From: Chlorobiaceae bacterium
Lineage (GTDB): Bacteria; Bacteroidota; Ignavibacteria; Ignavibacteriales; Ignavibacteriaceae
Reading direction: 5' to 3'
Assembly: GCA_013824085.1 (NCBI GenBank)
Contig: PNNF01000003.1
Coordinates: 57,736-121,735, forward strand
Length of the DNA stretch: 64,000 bases
In this document: piece after piece, positions 8,666 to 17,371 of the stretch
How the letters are laid out: every line of letters starts with the position of its first letter
Position numbering within the stretch: the stretch's first letter is position 1
Program-made: the position numbers and the translations under genes
Notes under the pieces: model-generated
Databases searched by the model: none
What the model was told of the DNA's origin: nothing
What the model saw: only the letters and a program-made list of their open reading frames with translations

Positions 8666-9820
8666 ATGAACATCGGCTTTTTTACTGATGTATATCATCC
8701 TGGAATCGACGGAATCGTTACTGCGCTTGATATGTTTTTAATTGAGTCTGCAAAGAATGGCGACAATACTTTTATTATCACTCCCAAATATCCCAATTAT
8801 ATTGACTCGACAAAGAACATTATTCGGGTTCCATCTGTTCCTTTTTTTTTCTATCCGCCGTACAGATTTGGTCTTCCGGGATTTAGCACAAAAACATACG
8901 ACAAAATAAAAGAACTAAAACTTGATGTCATTCACACGCATTCTCCTTTTGCACTTGGAGTTTATGGAGTAAAGCTCGCTAAAGAATGGAATCTGCCTCT
9001 TGTTTACACTTACCACACACTCTATCCAAAATATGTTCATTATTTTTTTAAAGGAAAACTCGTAACACCAAGAATGGCAGAAAAGCTTGCAAAGAGATAC
9101 ACGGACAAATGCGATTGCATAATTGCTCCTTCACAGCAGATGAAGGATGAACTTTTAAGTTATGGAGTTACTAATCGAATTGAAGTTGTTCCAACGGGCG
9201 TAAATAAAAGTGATTTTGAAGCTCACGATAATTTTTCTATCTATGAAAAACATAATTTGTCGAAATCAATTAAGACGCTTCTCTATGCTGGCAGACTTGG
9301 TGAGGAAAAAAATTTACGATTACTATTAAACGCTTATAAAATTGTTGAAAAGAAATTTCCCAATACTCACCTTTTCCTTGCAGGCGATGGTGTTTTGAAG
9401 GATAAACTTAAACAGCTTTCTTCTCAACTGGGAATTGATTCCAAAACAACTTTCTTAAATTTTTTAGATAGGCAAACACTTTCGCAATATTATAAAGAGA
9501 CCGACATTTTTGTTTTTCCATCTTTAACTGAGACTCAAGGATTAGTGCTAATTGAAGTTATGATTAACAAGACCGCAGTTGTGGCAATGAATGAAGGAGG
9601 CGTTTTAAGCATCATCGAAGATAACAAAAACGGATTGCTTTCAAGCAACAACGTAGAAGAATTTGCGGGCTGCATTATGAAATTGCTTAATGATGAAGCT
9701 TTGCTGAAGCGATTAAGTCAGCAGGGATATGAAGATGCACTAAAAATGAGCTCTGCGAAATCAACTCTAAAACATATTGAAATTTATAATGAACTGATTG
9801 AACAGAAAAAGAAAAAATAA
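8666..9820 (+). CDS. GT4 family glycosyltransferase, possibly a diacylglycerol glucosyltransferase type
   Basis: A 384-residue GT-B fold enzyme. The N-terminal domain opens MNIGFFTDVYHPGIDGIVTA and has IHTHSPFALGVYG at about residues 93-105, the HxH-P-F signature common in MgdA-like enzymes that glucosylate diacylglycerol. The C-terminal GT4 domain has the nucleotide-sugar site (LYAGRLGEEKN at about 208-218; FVFPSLTETQGLVLIEVM at about 289-306, with the E-x7-E-like motif). It stands alone in the plus direction, away from the polysaccharide locus at 23-35 kb, which fits a lipid-glycosylation role. The acceptor is inferred only. Confidence 0.8.
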   Translation: MNIGFFTDVYHPGIDGIVTALDMFLIESAKNGDNTFIITPKYPNYIDSTKNIIRVPSVPFFFYPPYRFGLPGFSTKTYDKIKELKLDVIHTHSPFALGVYGVKLAKEWNLPLVYTYHTLYPKYVHYFFKGKLVTPRMAEKLAKRYTDKCDCIIAPSQQMKDELLSYGVTNRIEVVPTGVNKSDFEAHDNFSIYEKHNLSKSIKTLLYAGRLGEEKNLRLLLNAYKIVEKKFPNTHLFLAGDGVLKDKLKQLSSQLGIDSKTTFLNFLDRQTLSQYYKETDIFVFPSLTETQGLVLIEVMINKTAVVAMNEGGVLSIIEDNKNGLLSSNNVEEFAGCIMKLLNDEALLKRLSQQGYEDALKMSSAKSTLKHIEIYNELIEQKKKK

Positions 9821-9862
9821 ATTTTAATTAATAATAAAATATTTTCACCTTACTCAACAATA

Positions 9863-9890
9863 AAATCGCAAATAAATTATTTCGCGATTT
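9863..9890. terminator. Possible bidirectional terminator hairpin
   Basis: AAATCGC pairs with GCGATTT, with further A-T pairs inside, in the 137-base gap between two convergent genes. T-rich bases follow on the minus side, but the U tracts on both sides are weak. Confidence 0.4.
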
Positions 9891-9957
9891 AAATTTTCAA
9901 AAAATCTAAAACTATTTTTACAGAACGCAAAACAAAAATTTTTTGCAAATGATTTTA

Positions 9958-10731
9958 CTAAAAAATACTTCTTATATATTCAATATGAATTGATCTGTCG
10001 GCAGAGTGCGCGTTCCAGCTTTTATTACTGAAGAGATCGCGAAATTCCATTCCAAGTGTAAGTCCTTCGCCAACTGACCAACGAACACCAAAATTTAAAT
10101 AACCATTCCCTTTACCAAAACTAATATCTGCGTTGTCGTTAAAAGCAAAATCATATTCAGAAACGAAAGAAACACTTTGCCCTACTGTTTTCTCAATACC
10201 AACTGACATATTAACAAAATTTTCGCCGTCACTGCTTTCTAAAGAATAATTGACTGAACTATGCAAACTCATGTAACCTAAGAACTTAAAATTTTTAGAA
10301 CCTGCAGCAAAGAAGCCCGGCGATTTAACTGCATATCTCTGCTGATCTCTAAAAAACTTTCCACGCCCTTGTGAATCAAAGCCAAGAGTGATGTTAGGAA
10401 AAGTTAAAGACTCTTCAAATAATCTAACACGCAAATTTACTCCGGGTGTTTTGTACCAAGTAGGCGCTCCACTACCAATAATATTTTCGCCGCCGTAAGA
10501 AATTCCAAAACTCATTCCTTCAAATGCTCCAACTTCAATTTTAGTTATCAGAACTCCGTATGGCATTACATCATTTGAAACACCGACGAATCCTTTTTTA
10601 AGAATTCCAGTAGCGGGTCTATCAATCAAATATCGATATTCAAATTGTGCGCCTTCGCCTGCAGTTCCTTGTGCGTTAATCGGAGCTATAAAAAGAATTG
10701 ATACAATAAAAATTGTAAGTAAATGTTTCAT
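9958..10731 (-). CDS. Outer-membrane beta-barrel protein, YjbH-like
   Basis: A 257-residue protein with a clean signal peptide (MKHLLTIFIVSILFIAPINA, cleavage before QGTAG). The mature part alternates short aromatic/Gly beta strands and turns and ends in Phe (YIRSIF), the usual end of an outer-membrane barrel. FPNITLGFDSQGRG resembles a strand motif of the YjbH family linked to exopolysaccharide export. No partner gene is adjacent, so function is open. The barrel assignment is firmer than the YjbH resemblance. Confidence 0.65.
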   Translation of the reverse strand: MKHLLTIFIVSILFIAPINAQGTAGEGAQFEYRYLIDRPATGILKKGFVGVSNDVMPYGVLITKIEVGAFEGMSFGISYGGENIIGSGAPTWYKTPGVNLRVRLFEESLTFPNITLGFDSQGRGKFFRDQQRYAVKSPGFFAAGSKNFKFLGYMSLHSSVNYSLESSDGENFVNMSVGIEKTVGQSVSFVSEYDFAFNDNADISFGKGNGYLNFGVRWSVGEGLTLGMEFRDLFSNKSWNAHSADRSIHIEYIRSIF

Positions 10732-10836
10732 AATAATCTTCTAATAATTTTATTGCTAAATATAATGAATTAGTTTTTTTTTGAGTTATAGAATTATTAA
10801 GATATTGCAATTCTACAAAAAAATATTTTTTGTTTT

Positions 10837-11220
10837 TCAAGTTAGATTGGGTAATACTTCTATCTCAAATGTTGAAGGGAAGAGAGAATATTTTGATTTA
10901 ACTCGAATGACGACTTTCCCAGTTTCAAATCCGGCTTTAATTACAAAGAGACCATTTTTAAAATCATTAGTTAATACTTCTACCAAACTGTTTCCTTCAA
11001 TAATTTGGAATTCTGTTTCTGCGTCTCTAAAAGGTGCACGCCAGCCCAGCGAGTTAACGGGTGTAGCCTTTATTACCAATGTTGAAGTTCGATCTGCAAA
11101 AAGTTGTTTAGTTGAAATGTCATATTCAACTTCATAAATATTAAAAAGATATTGCCAAGCAAAAACCGATATCAACAGAACAACTACAAGTGCAATAAAA
11201 GCTATTTCCATTTTTTTCAT
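10837..11220 (-). CDS. Membrane-anchored hypothetical protein
   Basis: Not recognised. A 127-residue protein with one N-terminal membrane anchor (about residues 5-25, IAFIALVVVLLISVFAWQYLF) and a soluble domain rich in beta-strand residues (TSTLVIKATPVNSLGWR, GKVVIRVKSKYSLFP). The pattern resembles a small Ig-like or bacterial Big-type beta sandwich exposed to the periplasm. The gene follows the ATP-grasp gene directly (7-base gap with the ATG chosen; a TTG five codons earlier would overlap it by 8 bases), so the two form an operon. Confidence 0.6.
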   Translation of the reverse strand: MKKMEIAFIALVVVLLISVFAWQYLFNIYEVEYDISTKQLFADRTSTLVIKATPVNSLGWRAPFRDAETEFQIIEGNSLVEVLTNDFKNGLFVIKAGFETGKVVIRVKSKYSLFPSTFEIEVLPNLT

Positions 11221-11227
11221 CTCAAGT

Positions 11228-12142
11228 TTATCCAAGTTTTCTTTTGATTTTTACTACTTCATTCTTAAGGTTATGAATTATTTGCTCCACAACTTGATCA
11301 GGAACTCCATCAAAATGAAGAGATTTAAGACGCATATCGCACATATCATTCACATAATCAATTACAACAAATAAATTTTTTTGCGTTAAAACAATCTCTG
11401 TTGAAAAGAAATCGAGTTTAGTAATCTCGAATATTTTTTTTGTAATTGAAAAAAGTTTTTTCAAGTTATAATATTCTATCTGTTGTTTAGTCAGCAAGTT
11501 ATAGATATGAGTTTGATCATCCCACCAGACAGGAATTACTTTTCCAAAAGCCCAGAAGACACGAAACCAAGCTCTGTTTCCATTAATTATTTTTGAAAGA
11601 ATTTTTTCTTGAAGCAGATATTTATCATTTCCATGAACAAATCTTGCTTTTATTACTTCTTGTAAAGTTTCCGCGCCGGTTACAACTCCAATACCACCAC
11701 CAGTAGTATTGCACGGCTTGATAATAAAGGGTCTGCCAAGTATTGCAAGGTCATCAACAGAAAGAAAAAGTTTTTCCTTTTCACTAAATGGAGGAATAAT
11801 TATTGAGTAAGGAACATTAATTCCCGCAGTAATAAACTCAAGATGCATTGTAGCTTTATCAATTGCGTGCAAAACGTTTTTATAAGGATTAAAAATATGA
11901 GTGCGCTTACGAGAGAGTAAATTCCCAAGTTCACCAAAAATATCTTCAACGTCCCACGCTCTATCAAGAAGAAAATTAAATGCCAATTTTCGTGACTGAA
12001 CTTTTTCTATAGTTTCTTCTATATTAGAAAGATTTATTTTATATGTCGATAAATTATTTTTCTGAAATACTCTTTCGATATGGTCAATGAATTCTTCATC
12101 ATATTCCCAAACATATGAAAGAGCGATGTCAAACTTTTCCAT
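11228..12142 (-). CDS. ATP-grasp family ligase-like protein
   Basis: A 304-residue protein with an ATP-grasp core. PFIIKPCNTTGGGIGVV (about residues 138-154) is the ATP-binding beta-strand and Gly-rich loop, YLLQEKIL carries the adenine-side Glu, and VIDYVNDMCDMR (about 262-273) supplies the acidic and Asn residues expected to bind Mg-ATP. The N-terminal part (FDIALSYVW...; FNFLLDRAWDVEDIFGELG) resembles the pre-ATP-grasp domain of RimK/D-Ala-D-Ala-ligase-type enzymes. It probably forms an amide or peptide bond, but the substrate is unknown. It is first in a two-gene unit with a membrane-anchored protein. Confidence 0.75.
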   Translation of the reverse strand: MEKFDIALSYVWEYDEEFIDHIERVFQKNNLSTYKINLSNIEETIEKVQSRKLAFNFLLDRAWDVEDIFGELGNLLSRKRTHIFNPYKNVLHAIDKATMHLEFITAGINVPYSIIIPPFSEKEKLFLSVDDLAILGRPFIIKPCNTTGGGIGVVTGAETLQEVIKARFVHGNDKYLLQEKILSKIINGNRAWFRVFWAFGKVIPVWWDDQTHIYNLLTKQQIEYYNLKKLFSITKKIFEITKLDFFSTEIVLTQKNLFVVIDYVNDMCDMRLKSLHFDGVPDQVVEQIIHNLKNEVVKIKRKLG

Positions 12143-12328
12143 AAATTTTAACTATTTTCACAAAGATAGTTTTATTGTATTTGGAATGCAACAATTGTAA
12201 TCGTATTGTAAAACATAATCGGAGTTGCGCCTTTTAATAGTTGGAAATAAAAACAATTTTGAGATTATATTAAAAGCAACGAATTGAAATAACAAATAGA
12301 TTTTTTATATCATAAACAGAAAATTTTC

Positions 12329-14158
12329 TTGAAGACATTAACAAAATTATTCGTTCATTTTTTTCCTTTATTAATAGTGTCCGTTTTTTTTACTGCTTGC
12401 TCAAGTTCAAAAGATGTTGGCAGAGTAAATGAAAAAAAATCTGAAGTAAAAATATTAACGAGAGAAGCTCAAAATCGCGCACTGGAATTATTTATTAGTG
12501 GAGCGGGAAAAGAAGCTAAGGGAGATTACGCTGGTGCAATTTTAGATTATCAAGAAGCACTTGAGATTGATCCCAACGCGGGAATTTTTTATTCTCTTGG
12601 CAAAAGTTACTTCGCACTAAATAGACTTTCACCTGCATTACAAAATGCGAAACAGGCAGTTGAGCTCGATAGCAATAATATTGATTATCTTTTTTTACTA
12701 CACGATGTTTATGCAGCATCACAACAGAATGATAATGCTATTTCTGTTCTCGAAAAAATAATTCAACTCGATGCAAATAATATCAGTGCGATTTTCAGAT
12801 TGGCTCAACTATACGAAATTAATCGTCCTACAAAAGCAATTGAGCTTTACAATAAAATATTAAATATTGTTGGAAGCGATTGGACTGTATTGGTTAAACT
12901 CTCCGAGCTTTACGAAAGAGTTGGCGACAGTGCAAATGCAATCAAAAGTATTGAGGAGTTAACAAAGCTTGATCCAACAAATTTGGATTTACAAAAAATT
13001 CTGATTGAATTTTATATCAATAGTGATAACTCACAAAAGGCGATTGATAAAATTGTTGAGATGCTAAATTTTTATCCGAATAATCTTGAGCTTCGTGAAT
13101 TGAAAGCTCATTTACACATTAGCAAAAATGATTGGATTGCTGCAGCGAAGGAATACAATATTATTCTTGAAGAAGCGAATATAACGCTCGAAACAAAAAT
13201 TAGAATTGGTGCTTCTTATTTCGCTGCTTCATTTAATGATACTACTCTTTTGCCAACAGTAAAAAAATTATTTCAAACCATAGACAACGACACAACAGAT
13301 TGGCAAGTAAAATTATACTTAGGTGCTATTGCTGTTCGAGAAAAAAATGATTCGATTGCAGAAGATTATTTTAATAAATCAATCGCGCTTGCGCCCTTTA
13401 ATATAGAGGGTTGGATTCGTCTCGGAGGTTTGTATTATGAAAATATGCAGTATGCCGAAACAATAAAACTTTTAAGCAAAGCGGTCGAAAATTTTCCCGA
13501 TGATTTTGCAGTAAATTTAATTTTGGGATTATCTTACACACAAACATCAGATTATATTAATGCAAAAATCTATTTGAAAAAATCTATCGAATTAAATCCC
13601 AATGACATTAGTGCATTGTCAGCCTACAGTTATTCGCTCAGTCAGCTTGAAGAACACGAGCAAGCGATAATCTACATAAACAAAGCGTTGGCAATCGATC
13701 CTGATAATATAAATTTGATTGGGACGCTTGCAATGATTTATAACTCAAAAAAGAATTTCGTGAAAAGTGATAGTCTCTATTCTAAAGCATTAACTCTTGA
13801 TTCTGCAAATGCAACTATCAATAACAATTTTTCTTATTCGCTTGCTGAAAGAAGAGTAAGATTGGATGAGGCATTGCTTATGGCTGAAATTGCTATTGCT
13901 GCTGAACCAGAGAACTCTTCTTTTTTAGATACGATTGGTTGGGTGCATTTTCAACTTGGAAATTTTGAAAAAGCAAAGATGTATATTGAGAAAGCTGTTG
14001 AATTTGGTGGAGATCGCTCTGTAATTTTGGATCATCTTGGTGATGTTTATTATATGCTCGGTAAAAAAGAGAAAGCAATTTCAACTTGGCAAAAAGCATT
14101 TGACCTTGATAAAAATAATGAAACAATAAAAAATAAAATTGAGAAAGGTACGCTTTGA
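12329..14158 (+). CDS. TPR-repeat lipoprotein
   Basis: A 609-residue lipoprotein. The N-terminus MKTLTKLFVHFFPLLIVSVF ends in a lipobox FTAC-SSS, so the mature protein should be lipidated at about Cys24. The rest is a solenoid of about a dozen tetratricopeptide repeats from about residue 50 to the end (recurring A..DY..AL.IDPN patterns). The start is TTG; no ATG precedes the signal peptide, so the signal peptide itself fixes the start. TPR lipoproteins act as scaffolds at the envelope. Its stop overlaps the next TTG start (TTGA), giving tight coupling with the DUF4292 lipoprotein and the EnvC-like gene. Confidence 0.88.
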   Translation: MKTLTKLFVHFFPLLIVSVFFTACSSSKDVGRVNEKKSEVKILTREAQNRALELFISGAGKEAKGDYAGAILDYQEALEIDPNAGIFYSLGKSYFALNRLSPALQNAKQAVELDSNNIDYLFLLHDVYAASQQNDNAISVLEKIIQLDANNISAIFRLAQLYEINRPTKAIELYNKILNIVGSDWTVLVKLSELYERVGDSANAIKSIEELTKLDPTNLDLQKILIEFYINSDNSQKAIDKIVEMLNFYPNNLELRELKAHLHISKNDWIAAAKEYNIILEEANITLETKIRIGASYFAASFNDTTLLPTVKKLFQTIDNDTTDWQVKLYLGAIAVREKNDSIAEDYFNKSIALAPFNIEGWIRLGGLYYENMQYAETIKLLSKAVENFPDDFAVNLILGLSYTQTSDYINAKIYLKKSIELNPNDISALSAYSYSLSQLEEHEQAIIYINKALAIDPDNINLIGTLAMIYNSKKNFVKSDSLYSKALTLDSANATINNNFSYSLAERRVRLDEALLMAEIAIAAEPENSSFLDTIGWVHFQLGNFEKAKMYIEKAVEFGGDRSVILDHLGDVYYMLGKKEKAISTWQKAFDLDKNNETIKNKIEKGTL

Positions 14159-14946
14159 AGAAGATAATATTTTTTCTTTTGTTAATAATAATTTCATTTA
14201 CTTCTTTATTCATTACATCTTGCGCCCCAACTAAACAGGTCGCTGAAGTTGAAATTTTGCCCGCTGACAGATTAGTAAAAAGACTTGAAGCAAATAGAAG
14301 AAAAATAAGATCATTTGAAGGAAGTGGAATTATTGCGATTGAGTCACCAAAGTTTAATAACAAAGCATCATTTAGGATTGTGCTTGTTAGACCTGATTCA
14401 ATATATTTGACAATCTATGGACCCTTTGGAATGGAGCTTGCACAAGCTCTTGTTACTTCAGAAGATTTTATTTTTTACGATGGAATTAGCAACACTGCAT
14501 ACAAAGGAAAAGCAAATGATGAAGCGCTGAAAGAAATTTTTAAAATTGATTTTGCTTTTAATGATTTGCTAAATGGATTTTTAGGTGCAATAAATTTATC
14601 TGACAAACTTTATCGCGACCCGATAAAATATGAGGTTGAAGATGATAACTATGTTCTGACTTACATCGATTCCACCTCAATGAATTTGTCGAAGTTCATT
14701 ATTGATATACGAAATCTTGCGATAACTGAGTATATGGTGGAAAATAAAAATGGCGTAAATATTATGCGAGGAGAGTATTCCGAATTTAAGGTGCTCGAAG
14801 GTGTTTCCGTTCCTAATATTATTCACCTCTCAAACTCAAAACAGAATCAAACTTTGAAAATTGAATATCGACAAATGAAAGGAAACAAAAGAGATATTAA
14901 AATTGATTTTGAAATCCCCGATGATGCTACGTTGATAGAATGGTAG
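14155..14946 (+). CDS. DUF4292-type lipoprotein (LolA/LolB-like fold)
   Basis: A 263-residue lipoprotein with a signal ending LFITSC-APTK, so Cys23 is the lipidation site. The body (LVKRLEANRRKIRSFEGSG, then beta strands such as FRIVLVRPDSIYLTIYGPFG) matches the DUF4292 family, thought to share the LolA/LolB half-barrel used to carry lipoproteins or lipids. It starts with TTG four bases inside the previous gene and is followed by the EnvC-like gene after 4 bases. An envelope role with these neighbours is inferred. Confidence 0.75.
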   Translation: MKKIIFFLLLIIISFTSLFITSCAPTKQVAEVEILPADRLVKRLEANRRKIRSFEGSGIIAIESPKFNNKASFRIVLVRPDSIYLTIYGPFGMELAQALVTSEDFIFYDGISNTAYKGKANDEALKEIFKIDFAFNDLLNGFLGAINLSDKLYRDPIKYEVEDDNYVLTYIDSTSMNLSKFIIDIRNLAITEYMVENKNGVNIMRGEYSEFKVLEGVSVPNIIHLSNSKQNQTLKIEYRQMKGNKRDIKIDFEIPDDATLIEW

Positions 14947-14950
14947 TTGA

Positions 14951-16258
14951 ATGAGGTTCATCAATCTAAAATATTTTTTGATTTTTATTTTATTTTCTTC
15001 TACAATAATTTCATTTATTATTATTCCTCAACAACAGAACATAAAAGAGAAACGTGCAGAATTACAAGATATAAAAAAAGAGATAGATGAACTTGAAGCA
15101 GAAATAAAGCGTGTTACAAGAAGTGAAAAACTAAATCTTGAATTAATTCAGAAAATTAATCGTCAAATTTTTCTTACCAATAAAATAATAAACTCATACA
15201 GAGAAGAAGAAAGAATTAAGGGATTAGAAATTGCTGCGTTAGAAAAAAAAATTAGCGAACTTCAATCCGAAACTGAAAAATTAAAAACCAATTATTCTCG
15301 ATTTGTTGTTGCTATCTACAAAGGAATTTATCAATCTGAATGGGCTTATCTCCTTGATGCAGAATCGATTCAGCAAGCACTTCTTCGATATAAATATTTA
15401 CAGGAATTTTCAAGACAGCGAAAAGTGGAATTGCAACAGATCAACTTAAATAGAGAGACGTTAATAGTTTCCAAATCAAAATTAGAAGATGAAAAAAAAA
15501 TTAAGAACGATTTGATTACTCAAAAAGTTCGTGAAGAAAATATGCTGGATGAACAAGTAGTTGATAAAAGAAAAGTTCTCACTCAAGTTAGAAGGGACAA
15601 AACCGCTATCCAAAGAGATCTTGATGCAAAAATCCGCGCTGAGAAAGAGATTAGAAATCTTATTGGAAGATTGGTTGCAAAAGAAGAGGAAAGAAAAAAA
15701 GCTGAGTTAGCAAGAAGGGAAGAAGAGCGAAAAAAGAATGAAGAGATTAGGAAAAAACAAACTACTAAAAATGAAAAACCAAGAGAGCCCGAAAAAGAAA
15801 TTAAGGTTGAAACTTTTCCAACAAACGAAGAATTAGTTACAAAAAATTTTCGCTCTTTCTCCGCATTGAGAGGGCGCTTGAACTGGCCAGTTGCACGAGG
15901 CACAATAATTAGAAAATTTGGAGAAAATAAAAATCTTCGCTTAAGAACCGTTACAATAAATTACGGAATTGACATTCGCGTAAGTGGTGATCTTACTGTC
16001 AAATCAGTTGCAGATGGAGTCGTCTCAGCAATAGAATGGCTGCCCGGTTATGGAAGCGTCTTAATCATAACGCACAAAGATCAGTTCAGAACTGTCTATG
16101 GGCACTTGGGCGAAATTAGTGTAAGAGAAGGAGCAACAATTTTACAAGGTGAAACAATTGGAAAAATTGGTGAAAGTCTCGAAGGCAATATTCTGCACTT
16201 TGAAATATGGAATGATCGAGATAATCAAAATCCTGAGGTTTGGCTCGTAAAAAGGTAA
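14951..16258 (+). CDS. EnvC-like murein hydrolase activator with degenerate M23 (LytM) domain
   Basis: A 435-residue protein. Residues about 8-25 are a signal/membrane segment. About 30-260 form long coiled coils (EKRAELQDIKKEIDELEAE onwards; the RKKAELARREEERKKNEE tract is very charged). The C-terminal domain (about 310-435, GRLNWPVARGTIIRKFGENK) is M23-like. Active M23 enzymes have HxxxD and HxH; here the first is NYGID (Asn for His) and the second is ILHFE (Ile for the first His), while YGHL is kept. The architecture and lost ligands are those of EnvC, which activates amidases at division rather than cutting peptidoglycan. It is third in the TPR-DUF4292 operon. Confidence 0.88.
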   Translation: MRFINLKYFLIFILFSSTIISFIIIPQQQNIKEKRAELQDIKKEIDELEAEIKRVTRSEKLNLELIQKINRQIFLTNKIINSYREEERIKGLEIAALEKKISELQSETEKLKTNYSRFVVAIYKGIYQSEWAYLLDAESIQQALLRYKYLQEFSRQRKVELQQINLNRETLIVSKSKLEDEKKIKNDLITQKVREENMLDEQVVDKRKVLTQVRRDKTAIQRDLDAKIRAEKEIRNLIGRLVAKEEERKKAELARREEERKKNEEIRKKQTTKNEKPREPEKEIKVETFPTNEELVTKNFRSFSALRGRLNWPVARGTIIRKFGENKNLRLRTVTINYGIDIRVSGDLTVKSVADGVVSAIEWLPGYGSVLIITHKDQFRTVYGHLGEISVREGATILQGETIGKIGESLEGNILHFEIWNDRDNQNPEVWLVKR

Positions 16259-16285
16259 CCTCCAAAATTTTCACCAAATTATTTT

Positions 16286-17257
16286 TTAGTTGCTAAATAT
16301 TTTTTTAACCAAATTAAATTCATCATCAGTTAAGGGCTTATCTATTGCCGCAAGATTTACTTTCACTTGATTGAGATTTCTAAAGCCCGGAATAACAGCA
16401 CCAACCACATCAAACTTAAGTAAGAACTGTTGAGCGGCTCTTGCTAAATCTTCCACACTCGAACCGAAATGTTTTTTTATCTCGTTTACTTTTGGCTCAA
16501 TTGCTCCAAGATTATCTTTAGCAAATTTGGGTGAATTTAATCGGAAATCTCCCGGTTCAAACTGCGGAGGATTTTCTTTATTGTACTTATCTAGCAATAG
16601 ACCTTGAGCCAGCGGGGAGAAAGCAATGAACGACATTTTATATTCATCGAGAAGTTTTCTTGTAGGCGTTTCATCAGCAATAAATTTATAATCCATTGCG
16701 TGTGCCCAACTCTGAAGAGCGTCTGGTTTCAGCTTAGGAACGATGTGGACGAAATCTTCATGCTTGTATGCTGACTGTCCGATGAAACGAATTTTTCCTT
16801 CAGCTTTTAGTTTATACATTTCTTCAATTGCTGCATCAAGATATTTATAGTTCTCGCCAAAATCTCCGTGATGGAAATAATAAAGATCGATGTAATCTCT
16901 TTTAAGATTAATTAATGATTGCTCGCATTGATGACGAATATGAGTGGGATGATAGACATATTCTGCAGTGCCGGGGAACCAACCAATTTTTGTAGCGATA
17001 ATCATATCGTTAGTTTTATTTCCGAGAATTCTTGCAAGCATTCTTTCGGCTCTACCATTTCCATAAACATCAGCATTGTCAAAATGATTAACGCCCATAT
17101 CTATTGCATAGTTGATAGCATTTGAGATTTCTTTTTCGTCAACATTAGCCCAACCATTTGGAACTCCGTTCACCCAATTAAGTCCGCCCATTGTCCAGCA
17201 GCCCAGACTAATTTCGGAAATATTAACACCAGTTTTTCCAAGCTCTCTAAAATTCAT
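16286..17257 (-). CDS. Aldo/keto reductase
   Basis: A 323-residue NADPH-dependent oxidoreductase. The catalytic tetrad is visible: Asp and Tyr in HFDNADVYGNG (about residues 58-68), Lys in IIATKIGW, and His in LYYFHHGDFG. GAVIPGFRNLNQVKVNLAA near the end is the cofactor-binding segment (usual GxRxxxQ). The start is at the usual family N-terminus (FRELGKTGVNISEISLGCW) behind GAGGAT-like leader bases. The substrate cannot be told from sequence. It is convergent with the EnvC-like gene and downstream of alaS. Confidence 0.93.
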   Translation of the reverse strand: MNFRELGKTGVNISEISLGCWTMGGLNWVNGVPNGWANVDEKEISNAINYAIDMGVNHFDNADVYGNGRAERMLARILGNKTNDMIIATKIGWFPGTAEYVYHPTHIRHQCEQSLINLKRDYIDLYYFHHGDFGENYKYLDAAIEEMYKLKAEGKIRFIGQSAYKHEDFVHIVPKLKPDALQSWAHAMDYKFIADETPTRKLLDEYKMSFIAFSPLAQGLLLDKYNKENPPQFEPGDFRLNSPKFAKDNLGAIEPKVNEIKKHFGSSVEDLARAAQQFLLKFDVVGAVIPGFRNLNQVKVNLAAIDKPLTDDEFNLVKKIFSN

Positions 17258-17371
17258 TTTATCCTCAAAATAGTTTTTAATGTGATAAGAAAAATTAGTA
17301 ACAAAATAAAAATATAATTAACATCTTTTATTGATCACCGAAAATCACTTTAATAAGATTTTAACCATCGA

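Noticed and set aside
13893..14363. 156-codon frame antisense to the TPR and DUF4292 genes
   Set aside because: It lies wholly opposite two genes with clear families; no homology or ribosome site supports it.
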